Source of the DNA: Desulfobacteraceae bacterium | GTDB taxonomy: Bacteria > Desulfobacterota > Desulfobacteria > Desulfobacterales > UBA5616 | Assembly (NCBI GenBank): GCA_030620375.1 | Contig: JAUXEW010000073.1 | Span: 1-11,089, forward strand | Length of the DNA: 11,089 nt | Direction: 5' to 3' | Part shown: in pieces, positions 1-5,305 of the stretch | Position numbering within the stretch: the stretch's first letter is position 1 | How the letters are laid out: each line of letters opens with the position of its first letter | Notes under the pieces: model-generated | Told to the model about the DNA's origin: nothing | The model's input: the letters and a program-made list of their open reading frames with translations, nothing else | Databases searched by the model: none | Translations under genes and position numbers: made by a program

Positions 1-53
1 AGACCGTGTCTTTTTTCCTTTGGGAATGTTGCGGTTATGTTATATATCTCCAA
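1..53 (-). pseudogene. Fragment of an S23-type four-helix-bundle protein gene (inverted copy, runs off the left edge)
   Basis: Read on the minus strand from base 53 to 1, this encodes LEIYNITATFPKEKRHGL, which matches residues 19-36 of the forward copy at 158-376 (LEIYRITATFPKEERYGL). At DNA level bases 1-50 are the reverse complement of 215-264 with five mismatches. Homology stops abruptly at base 53. The first 18 codons of the family (the K-LxVWQKS helix) are missing, and the sequence upstream on this strand is unrelated. It is therefore a 5'-truncated copy in inverted orientation; how much of the rest survives to the left cannot be seen. Confidence 0.75.
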
Positions 54-80
54 TTGAGCTGGTGTGACCCCAGAGGGCAC

Positions 81-103
81 AAGGGGTCAAGGATTCAAGG
101 GTT
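81..103. repeat. Left arm of a 23-bp perfect inverted repeat framing the S23-type element
   Basis: Bases 81-103 are the exact reverse complement of 360-382. The right arm contains the TTGAATCCTTGACCCC unit that is tandemly repeated at 365-412. The two arms enclose the truncated four-helix-bundle gene and its leader, giving the whole block the look of a small inverted-repeat-bounded element. Because the motif is of low complexity (runs of CCTTGA and GACCCC), slippage and recombination between copies are likely. Confidence 0.8.
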
Positions 104-157
104 CGAGTGACACGAAGTGCGGTTTTTCAAGCCGTCAGGCGCAACCATCAGTGCTCA

Positions 158-376
158 ATGCTAAAGAATTACAAAGATTTGAAAGTCTGGCAAAAGTCAT
201 ATGAACTCTGTTTAGAGATATATAGAATAACAGCAACATTCCCAAAGGAAGAAAGATACGGTCTAACTTCACAGATAAGAGGATCTGTTGTGTCTATTCC
301 TTCTAATATAGCAGGAAGCGAAAAAATGTTAAAGGCGCTGATAAAGTCTTTAGAAAACAAACCCTTGAATCCTTGA
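158..376 (+). pseudogene. Internally deleted four-helix-bundle (S23 / rRNA IVS) protein gene
   Basis: The 72-residue product starts with KDLKVWQKSYELCLEIYR and runs through FPKEERYGLTSQIRGSVVSIPSNIA. This is the N-terminal half of the S23/IVS four-helix-bundle family, whose members are usually about 115-130 residues. Directly after SNIA it jumps to SEKMLKALIKSLENK, which resembles the extreme C-terminus of the family. The central helix region, roughly 50-60 residues, is therefore missing while the frame is kept. The last residues (PLNP) and the stop codon lie inside the flanking 16-bp repeat. I chose the ATG at 158 because similarity begins there; an in-frame ATG at 107 only adds leader-derived residues. 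No clear ribosome binding site is visible. Family members were first described in intervening sequences of 23S rRNA genes, but no rRNA is present here. I infer a non-functional deletion derivative; a short functional variant cannot be excluded. Confidence 0.75.
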
Positions 377-382
377 CCCCTT
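360..382. repeat. Right arm of the 23-bp perfect inverted repeat
   Basis: Exact reverse complement of 81-103. It overlaps the stop codon of the truncated S23-type gene and the first 16-bp tandem unit. Confidence 0.8.
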
Positions 383-412
383 GAATCCTTGACCCCTGGA
401 ATCCTTGGACCC
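365..412. repeat. Three tandem 16-bp units
   Basis: Units 365-380 and 381-396 are identical (TTGAATCCTTGACCCC). Unit 397-412 is a variant (TGGAATCCTTGGACCC). Related units, two in number, occur at 5156-5187. The array lies immediately 3' of the four-helix-bundle gene remnant and is followed by the hairpin at 414-436, so it belongs to that repeat element rather than to suhB. Confidence 0.85.
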
Positions 413-413
413 T

Positions 414-436
414 CTTCTCCAACTAATTTGGAGAAG
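414..436. repeat. Hairpin at the 3' end of the S23-type element (copy 1)
   Basis: CTTCTCCAA (414-422) pairs perfectly with TTGGAGAAG (428-436) across the loop CTAAT. The same stem recurs at 5189-5211 with one loop change. Homology between the two copies ends at 440 / 5215, a few bases past the stem, so this hairpin marks the right-hand boundary of the repeat unit. It lacks a T-run and is unlikely to be a classical terminator. Confidence 0.75.
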
Positions 437-454
437 AACCCGAAATAAAAAGGG

Positions 455-460
455 TTGACA
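455..460 (+). promoter_or_regulatory. Possible -35 element for suhB
   Basis: A perfect TTGACA lies 30 bp before the suhB ATG. The AT-rich stretch 473-483 could hold a -10, but the best hexamers fit poorly or give spacers of 14-16 bp, and transcription would start at or within a few bases of the ATG. The call is weak. Confidence 0.25.
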
Positions 461-489
461 TCCGATAAAAAATAAATAATTTTAGCGCG

Positions 490-1266
490 ATGGATCTGGA
501 AATTGTAAAAAAGGTCGGTACAACCGCCGCACGCAGGGGCGCCGAAATCACCCACTCACTGGTAGGCAAAATCACCAAAATCAAAAAAAAAGGTGCCATT
601 GACCTATTGACGGAAGCCGACACCGGTTCTGAAAGCATTATTATTAAAACGATTCGAGAAAATTTTCCGGACCATTCCATTCTGGCTGAAGAAAGTGGTG
701 AAATTAAACAGAATCCCGAATATGAATGGATCATTGATCCGTTAGATGGGACCACAAATTTTGCACATGGATTGAATCATTATGCCATTTCCATTGCATT
801 TGCCATAAATAAAAAAATTGTCGTTGGAATCGTTTTTAACCCGGAGGCCGATGAGTTATTTACTGCAACTGCCGGAAAAGGAGCGACCTTAAATGGCCAC
901 CCCATAAAGGTCTCAGCTGTTGAATCAATTTCAGAGAGCTTGCTTGTCACCGGTTTCCCTTATAATTTTAAGGATATCTTAGCAACGGTATTAACCCGTT
1001 TTTCCAATTGTCTGCAAGCCGCCCAGGGAATTCGAAGATTCGGTTCTGCTGCCCTTGATTTATGTTATGTTGCCTGCGGCAGGTTTGAAGGGTTTTGGGA
1101 GCAGAATCTCCAACCGTGGGACACGGCAGCCGGCCATCTGATTGCCAAGGAAGCGGGTGCTGTTATTACGGATTTTTCAAACCAGCCTTTCGCTATAGAA
1201 AAGAAAGAGATTTTAGCCACCAACGATAAAATTCATCACCAGATGCTATCATTACTAAAGGTTTAG
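490..1266 (+). CDS. suhB: Inositol monophosphatase family protein (SuhB-like)
   Basis: The 258-residue product has the normal length for the Mg2+-dependent inositol-1-phosphatase family. Family motifs are in order: TEAD (41-44), LAEESGE with metal ligand Glu67 (65-71), the DPLDGTTNFAHG box with Asp83 and Asp86 (83-94), and PWDTAAG with Asp211 (209-215). These ligands coordinate the catalytic metals that hydrolyse inositol phosphate or related sugar phosphates in the cytoplasm. In Escherichia coli SuhB also binds RNA polymerase and NusA; whether that holds here cannot be told from sequence. The ATG at 490 gives the expected N-terminus but lacks a recognisable Shine-Dalgarno sequence. The S23-type repeat hairpin ends 54 bp upstream, so the repeat occupies the suhB 5' region. 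The next gene starts 8 bp downstream and shares the terminator at 1504-1526. The family assignment is firm; the substrate is not known. Confidence 0.93.
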   Translation: MDLEIVKKVGTTAARRGAEITHSLVGKITKIKKKGAIDLLTEADTGSESIIIKTIRENFPDHSILAEESGEIKQNPEYEWIIDPLDGTTNFAHGLNHYAISIAFAINKKIVVGIVFNPEADELFTATAGKGATLNGHPIKVSAVESISESLLVTGFPYNFKDILATVLTRFSNCLQAAQGIRRFGSAALDLCYVACGRFEGFWEQNLQPWDTAAGHLIAKEAGAVITDFSNQPFAIEKKEILATNDKIHHQMLSLLKV

Positions 1267-1274
1267 GATACTAT

Positions 1275-1472
1275 ATGAAAAAAGAGTTCAAGAAGAAAAT
1301 CTCTTTTAACGATCATTTAGGATGTTATGGAAACTTCAGTTTGTCGGACCCGATCTGTAAAAAATACTGTGCATTAAACTTGCGCTGTGCCATTAAAGCC
1401 AACCAGAAAGAACGGATGGAAATTTTAGAAGATTTAGTGTCACCGGATGTTTTATTTATGAAAATTCATTAA
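1275..1472 (+). CDS. Small four-cysteine protein of unknown function
   Basis: This 65-residue protein is not one I can name. It is rich in Lys at the N-terminus (KKEFKKK) and has four cysteines, Cys17, Cys28, Cys32 and Cys38 (C-x10-C-x3-C-x5-C), in the segment GCYGNFSLSDPICKKYC and onward. This spacing suggests a small metal-binding (zinc or Fe-S) knuckle followed by a helical, acidic C-terminal part. AGGA at 1265-1268 lies six bases before the ATG and overlaps the suhB stop codon, so translation is probably coupled to suhB. A terminator follows 31 bp after the stop. Codon use looks like that of its neighbour. That it is a real gene is supported by its placement, ribosome binding site and ordered cysteines; the metal binding is inferred. 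Confidence 0.7.
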   Translation: MKKEFKKKISFNDHLGCYGNFSLSDPICKKYCALNLRCAIKANQKERMEILEDLVSPDVLFMKIH

Positions 1473-1503
1473 TCCGTTAACCAATTTTACCGACTCCGGA
1501 GAT

Positions 1504-1526
1504 ATCAGGATCCCTGATTTTTTTTT
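1504..1526 (+). terminator. Rho-independent terminator of the suhB operon
   Basis: ATCAGG (1504-1509) pairs with CCTGAT (1513-1518) over a 3-nt loop and is followed by an unbroken T-run to 1526. It lies 31 bp after the stop of the small Cys protein and before the convergent flavoprotein gene. The A-run after it could help termination from the other direction, but the minus-strand form is weaker. Confidence 0.8.
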
Positions 1527-1556
1527 AAAAAAAGCAGGCTATCTTTCTGTTTCGGT

Positions 1557-2939
1557 TCAAGAAAAAATTTTACCTGGATTCAATACCCCCTTTGGATCAA
1601 AAATGGCTTTAATCTCCTTCATCAAATTTAATTCAACCGAACCGATTTCTTTGCCGACATAAGGTGCCTTCGTCATGCCGACACCATGTTCCCCTGAAAT
1701 TGTTCCCCCCAGGGCAAGGGTATAATCAAACAACTCCTCAATGGTTTCGTTGGCATTTTTCAATGCTGCTTCATCTTGCTTATTCAGCATAATGTTAACG
1801 TGAATATTGCCGTCACCTGCGTGTCCATAGCTGGCAATGTTCAACCCGGACTTATCTTTTAAGATTTTTATTTTTTTTACCATATCCGGTATTTTACTCC
1901 TGGGGACAACAATGTCCTCATTAATTTTATGCGGACCGAGTTGAAACAGGGCGGGGTTAATTGATTTTCTGGCCATCCAAAGTAGTGAGACCGCTTCCGG
2001 TGTTTCCGCTGATTCGACTTTTGTAGCCCCTTGTTGGATACAGAGGGACTTTAACCGATCCATCGCAACATTCACCTCATCCACCCTTCCATCGACTTCG
2101 AGCAGTAAAAGCGCACCGGCATTTACCGGCAAGCCCGCCTTCAGATAGTTTTCAACGCACTGTATGGATGCCTGATCCATATACTCCACAGTCCTGGGGA
2201 CTATACCGCTTTTAATAATTTCCGAAACTGTTACAGCTGCCGTTTCCATTTCATCAAACACGGCTATCATGGTTCCAACCGTCTCCGGAAGGGGTAGTAG
2301 TCGGAGGTTCATTCGCGTAATAATACCGAGCGTCCCTTCGGATCCAATCATAAGGCGGGTTAAATCATAACCCACAACACCTTTAACGGTTTGAACTCCG
2401 GTATGAATTATTTCACCCGTAGGAATAACCGCTTCAAGCCCCAACACATAATCACGGGTTACACCATATTTTACAGCCCTTGGGCCGCCGGCACATTCCG
2501 CCAGATTTCCCCCCAAAGTAGAAAATCCGGAACTGGCCGGATCAGGCGGATAAAACAGCCCTTCCTTTTCAACCGCCGCATGAAAGTTCCCGGTAACGAC
2601 TCCGGCTTCAACGTAAGCGACTAAATTGTCTTTATCGATTTTGATAATTCTGGTGAACCGAGACATGACGAGAATTAAACCGCCATTAATAGCAATAGAC
2701 CCTCCGGTCAAGCCGGAGCCCGCCCCGCGCGGAATAACAAAAAACCCCTCATCTCCCGCAAGCTGCAATATAGCTGAAACTTCTTCGACGTTTTTGGGGA
2801 ATATAACGGCATCAGGCAAGTGCGAAAGTGCTGTAGCGTCATAGGCATAGCACACTAAATCTTCTTTATCCCGGCTACAGTTAGGCTTTCCGACAATATT
2901 TCGGAGCTTTTTAAAAGCTGATTTGGATAAGGGCATCAT
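1557..2939 (-). CDS. FAD-linked 2-hydroxyacid oxidoreductase (GlcD / D-lactate dehydrogenase family)
   Basis: The 460-residue protein has the length and both domains of the GlcD/Dld-II family. An N-terminal PCMH-type FAD-binding domain (about 40-215) carries PRGAGSGLTGGS (70-81), and a C-terminal FAD-linked oxidase domain (about 220-458) carries HAGDGNIH (373-380), SGEHGVG (415-421) and the final LNPGKIF. These enzymes oxidise D-lactate, glycolate or similar 2-hydroxyacids to the 2-oxoacid and pass electrons to a partner or to quinones. In sulfate reducers such proteins commonly serve lactate oxidation. The His and Glu of the HAGDGNIH and GEHG motifs are those expected near metal and substrate. 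No Fe-S partner (GlcF/LldF-like) is adjacent; dnaA lies upstream on the same strand, 145 bp away. The product begins Met-Met, and no strong Shine-Dalgarno precedes it. The family is certain, the substrate is not. Confidence 0.92.
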   Translation of the reverse strand: MMPLSKSAFKKLRNIVGKPNCSRDKEDLVCYAYDATALSHLPDAVIFPKNVEEVSAILQLAGDEGFFVIPRGAGSGLTGGSIAINGGLILVMSRFTRIIKIDKDNLVAYVEAGVVTGNFHAAVEKEGLFYPPDPASSGFSTLGGNLAECAGGPRAVKYGVTRDYVLGLEAVIPTGEIIHTGVQTVKGVVGYDLTRLMIGSEGTLGIITRMNLRLLPLPETVGTMIAVFDEMETAAVTVSEIIKSGIVPRTVEYMDQASIQCVENYLKAGLPVNAGALLLLEVDGRVDEVNVAMDRLKSLCIQQGATKVESAETPEAVSLLWMARKSINPALFQLGPHKINEDIVVPRSKIPDMVKKIKILKDKSGLNIASYGHAGDGNIHVNIMLNKQDEAALKNANETIEELFDYTLALGGTISGEHGVGMTKAPYVGKEIGSVELNLMKEIKAIFDPKGVLNPGKIFS

Positions 2940-3061
2940 CTAATTTTACCATACTATTCCCCGAATATTTTCAAGTCATCTCAAAAATACATCTAACGTC
3001 CAATTACTGCGTTTCGGGCCTCCTAAGAATGATAACAAAATGAAACGTGATGCAGAAGGTG

Positions 3062-3081
3062 GACTTTTTACGAAGACATCA
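3062..3081 (+). repeat. Possible dispersed-repeat remnant downstream of dnaA
   Basis: GACTTTTTACGAAGACATCA here resembles the reverse complement of 11049-11068 (15 of 20 positions, including GACTTTTT and CATCA). It lies in the 145-bp gap between dnaA and the flavoprotein gene, where no other feature is evident. With only two diverged copies in view this is a tentative call. Confidence 0.35.
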
Positions 3082-3084
3082 GTA

Positions 3085-4425
3085 TTAAAGCTTACCGGAT
3101 TCCAACTTATCACATAAAAACCGGACCTGACTTTTCAAATCACTTTTTTTCCTGATTGCACATTCCACACTATTTATGGCATAAAGGGCGGTGGCATGAT
3201 ATCGGTTAAAACTTCTTCCTATCGACTGTAGGGGGGAGTCCGTATATTTTCTTGCCAGATATATCGCAATCTGCCGGGGGCGGCAAAAGCATTGTTTTCG
3301 GGAACGGGATATGATGTCCTTTGTGGATATGCTGTAATGTTTGCAAACCAGTTTTTTTATCGTATCGATGGTAATGTTCTTTCGTATCCGGGCAATATTT
3401 TTAACTATACTTTCGGCAAGTTTAAGATCAATAGGAGTGCCTAATAAGGATGATTTGGTTGTAACACCGATAAGCCCGCTCTCAAGTTGTCTTACATCCT
3501 CAGTTAGTTCGGCGGCTAAATATTCGGTTACTTCCCCCGGAATATGATAACCATTCGCCTGGGCTTTCTTTTGAAGAATTCTGACCCGTGTCCTGTAATG
3601 TGGTGGTTCGATGTTTGTAATTATACCACTTGAAAAATGAGACCTTAGCTTATCATCAAGTTTAGGTATTTCTGCGGGAGCATAGCAGCTTGAAAAAATC
3701 ACTTTCTTGTCTTTGGAAAACAGAAAGTCCAAGGTTAACGAAAGTTCAACCTGTGTACGTTCCTTGCCACTTAAATATTGAATATCTTCGAGAAGTAATA
3801 TATCACATTTATCTCGATATTTTTTTTTAAACTCACCAATGGTGTTGTTCTTAAAAGCTTGAACCATTTCATTCATAAACTCTTCTGCCGTAATATAATA
3901 TACATGTTCTTCTGGAAATTCGGACAAGATATAGTGCCCTATGGCCTGTGAAAGATGGCTTTTCCCCATCCCGGTCTTTGATAAGAGCAGGAGGGAGTGT
4001 TTGTACGATACTTTTTTGGATGCCAGTGAAAGGGCGGCGGAATAGGCAAAATCATTATTGCTTCCCACCACAAACTGATCAAACGTAAAGTCTCTTTTTA
4101 GCTGACGACCGAAATATTTCTGAACCGTTATATTTGGAAGTGGGAGTTGATGTATAGTCTGTGAATTTTGATTTGGAGCAGGCTTTCTGTTACACACTTC
4201 AAACAAAACCTTACACGGGTTTCCTGAAGTCCGTTTCAATTCCGACTCGATTATATCCCCATACTGATCTGTCACCCGCTTTTTGTAAAACACATTCGGA
4301 CAGGAAAGTACCACGTGGTTTTCCTTGGACTTTGAAAATTGAATGGGTTCAATCCACATCCGATAGCTATGGGCCGGAATACGTTGCTTAAGCGTTTCTT
4401 TAACGGTATTCCAAACAGCTTTCAT
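3085..4425 (-). CDS. dnaA: Divergent chromosomal replication initiator DnaA-family protein
   Basis: The 446-residue protein follows the four-domain DnaA plan: domain I about 1-80 (VWNTVKETLKQRIPAHSY), a short linker, the AAA+ domain about 110-325, and helix-turn-helix domain IV about 350-446 containing CRPRQIAIYLARKYTD. DnaA binds origin DNA as an ATP-dependent oligomer and melts it. Walker A is SKTGMGKS (149-156), with Ser in place of the first Gly. Walker B is LLLEDIQYL, with Glu213-Asp214 for the usual Asp-Asp. Sensor I reads SSCYAP, where an Asp is normal. By alignment to E. coli, the Arg281 and Arg285 positions in the box-VII/finger segment are Lys259 and His263 (DKLRSHF for DRLKSRF). 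Sensor II Arg312 is kept. In domain IV the GGRDHTT signature is reduced to NRYHAT. AAGGA lies 10 bases before the chosen ATG. The AT-rich region upstream fits an origin-linked dnaA, but the altered residues leave open a regulatory paralogue. Confidence 0.88.
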   Translation of the reverse strand: MKAVWNTVKETLKQRIPAHSYRMWIEPIQFSKSKENHVVLSCPNVFYKKRVTDQYGDIIESELKRTSGNPCKVLFEVCNRKPAPNQNSQTIHQLPLPNITVQKYFGRQLKRDFTFDQFVVGSNNDFAYSAALSLASKKVSYKHSLLLLSKTGMGKSHLSQAIGHYILSEFPEEHVYYITAEEFMNEMVQAFKNNTIGEFKKKYRDKCDILLLEDIQYLSGKERTQVELSLTLDFLFSKDKKVIFSSCYAPAEIPKLDDKLRSHFSSGIITNIEPPHYRTRVRILQKKAQANGYHIPGEVTEYLAAELTEDVRQLESGLIGVTTKSSLLGTPIDLKLAESIVKNIARIRKNITIDTIKKLVCKHYSISTKDIISRSRKQCFCRPRQIAIYLARKYTDSPLQSIGRSFNRYHATALYAINSVECAIRKKSDLKSQVRFLCDKLESGKL

Positions 4426-4563
4426 TACATAAAAATCCTTACCGGCTTTAAAATAACAATTATGACAAGCAGCTTTAGTAGAACAGCATCGAAAATTAAT
4501 GAAAAATAACGTATGGAAGGTTTATTCCAGATTATTTGAAAAGCAATTAAAAAGATAGATGCT

Positions 4564-4592
4564 TTTTTATGGGATCGAACACCAAAAGTCAA
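4564..4592 (-). promoter_or_regulatory. Candidate sigma70-type promoter for dnaA
   Basis: On the minus strand TTGACT (4587-4592) is followed after exactly 17 bp by TAAAAA (4564-4569). The same two hexamers with the same spacing occur ahead of atpZ (10036-10064). The leader to the dnaA ATG would be about 130 nt. Confidence 0.4.
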
Positions 4593-4673
4593 ACCGAATA
4601 AAAACGATTTTAACTTCATTTACAGAGAAGTTATTAACAATCTTTATCTATTTGTTTTTATTAAAATATATTT

Positions 4674-4701
4674 ACTTTAAATAACCAACCACTTTAAATA
4701 A
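4674..4701. repeat. Two direct 11-bp repeats ACTTTAAATAA, 17 bp apart
   Basis: Identical copies at 4674-4684 and 4691-4701 lie inside the most AT-rich part of the dnaA upstream region. They may be iteron-like protein sites or chance in an AT-rich background. Confidence 0.5.
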
Positions 4702-4861
4702 TTCGATTTTCTTAATTTCCTTTTTTTTATAAAAAATTTAAGCAGATCCGGCATTCTTATCAAAACATCAACATTATTGTAATCTTCGAAAATCTAGCGA
4801 ATTCTTTTATTTGCTCTTCTTTTTATTTTTTTTATAAAAATTTTCTTTTTAATGAATCTCC

Positions 4862-4881
4862 CCCCGCTGCAAACAGCGGGG
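4862..4881. repeat. GC-rich hairpin in an AT-rich setting
   Basis: CCCCGCTG (4862-4869) and CAGCGGGG (4874-4881) form a perfect 8-bp stem with loop CAAA. TTTTTAAT (4845-4852) and ATTAAAAA (4883-4890) extend it as an interrupted outer stem. It separates the AT-rich dnaA side from the uvrA side and could act as a bidirectional terminator. It resembles the CCCGGTGC-AAAAA hairpin at 11009-11029. Confidence 0.6.
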
Positions 4882-4926
4882 TATTAAAAAAGCAATTATA
4901 AGCTCCACAGCAAGATATTGATGCAA

Positions 4927-4948
4927 AACCGTTTATATCAAAACGGTT
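4927..4948. repeat. Hairpin upstream of uvrA
   Basis: AACCGTTT (4927-4934) pairs perfectly with AAACGGTT (4941-4948) over a 6-nt loop. No T-run follows. It could be an operator-like inverted repeat; nothing identifies a binding protein. Confidence 0.4.
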
Positions 4949-5082
4949 ACATTATGGTTTGGTTATAGGCCGTTTTAAATGCGCCATCAGTTTGTCCAGG
5001 TTTTTTCTTTAAAAATATGATCCATGTACCGCCCTTAAAGGATTTACTTTGATTTTAGAGTGAAAAACTTGAGTAAATTTAT

Positions 5083-5111
5083 TTGAAAAATAGGATATCA
5101 ACTTGTATAAT
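5083..5111 (+). promoter_or_regulatory. Strong candidate sigma70-type promoter, probably for uvrA
   Basis: TTGAAA (5083-5088) and a perfect TATAAT (5106-5111) are separated by exactly 17 bp, in AT-rich surroundings. Transcription would start near 5118, almost exactly at the left edge of the S23-derived repeat fragment (5117), and give a leader of about 190 nt before the uvrA ATG. I see no recognisable LexA operator overlapping it. Confidence 0.6.
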
Positions 5112-5116
5112 CAAAA

Positions 5117-5215
5117 ATTCCCAAAGGAAGAAAGATACGGTCTAACTTCACGCCCTGGAATCCTTGACCCCTTGAACCCTTGGACCCTCTTCTCCAACTA
5201 AATTGGAGAAGAACC
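5117..5215 (+). pseudogene. Second, heavily deleted copy of the S23-type element in the uvrA leader
   Basis: Bases 5117-5151 match 238-272 exactly (35 of 35), encoding part of FPKEERYGLTS. Homology then jumps to the downstream part of the element: two 16-bp units (5156-5171 and 5172-5187) and the terminal hairpin CTTCTCCAA/TTGGAGAAG (5189-5211, loop CTAAA), ending at 5215 where copy 1 ends at 440. The rest of the gene is missing. It lies between the promoter at 5083-5111 and uvrA, so it should be transcribed as part of the uvrA 5' leader. Confidence 0.85.
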
Positions 5216-5305
5216 AAGAATTGCAGATCGATCATGCTTATTAATTTTTCGGTCCGGATACTAGGATTATCAGGATTTCCGAAAAATGTTGAACTGAGAA
5301 TCTTC

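Larger units (their letters stand above)
4426..5305. other. Intergenic region between divergent dnaA and uvrA; possible replication origin
   Basis: About 880 bp contain no convincing gene. By hand count, 4621-4860 has 49 G/C in 240 bases, about 80% AT, with long T- and A-runs suited to DNA unwinding. It adjoins dnaA, and the flanking genes diverge from it, as at many bacterial origins. Against this, no good TTATCCACA box is seen on either strand; the nearest is TTATTAACA at 4631-4639. A pair of ACTTTAAATAA repeats (4674-4684 and 4691-4701, 17-bp period) could be an alternative initiator site for an unusual DnaA. The right part holds two hairpins, a promoter and a repeat fragment, listed separately. 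Origin status is inference. Confidence 0.35.

Noticed and set aside
97..110. GGTTCGAGT resembling a tRNA T-loop
   Set aside because: No acceptor, anticodon or D-stem can be folded around it; it is part of the 16-bp repeat arm.
365..412. Tandem 16-bp units as a possible CRISPR array
   Set aside because: The units abut without spacers, are only three in number and recur at 5156-5187 as part of the S23-type element. No cas genes are present.
169..555. 128-codon minus-strand frame across the S23-type remnant and the start of suhB
   Set aside because: It is antisense to two recognisable coding segments and its product resembles no protein family.
4425..4619. 64-codon minus-strand reading frame ending on the dnaA start (TAATG overlap), hydrophobic product
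   Set aside because: It lies in AT-rich DNA where hydrophobic frames arise by chance, has no ribosome binding site, starts upstream of the likely dnaA promoter and matches no family I know.
5216..5305. Search for a LexA operator or a better promoter just ahead of the uvrA ATG
   Set aside because: Only loose GGAT repeats were found (GGATACT, GGATTAT, GGATTTCC). No inverted repeat matches a LexA site I know, and no hexamer pair is well spaced.
5180..5305. Longer uvrA start at 5180 (42 extra residues)
   Set aside because: The extension would translate the S23-type repeat and hairpin and has no similarity to UvrA N-termini, which begin at the ATG at 5306.
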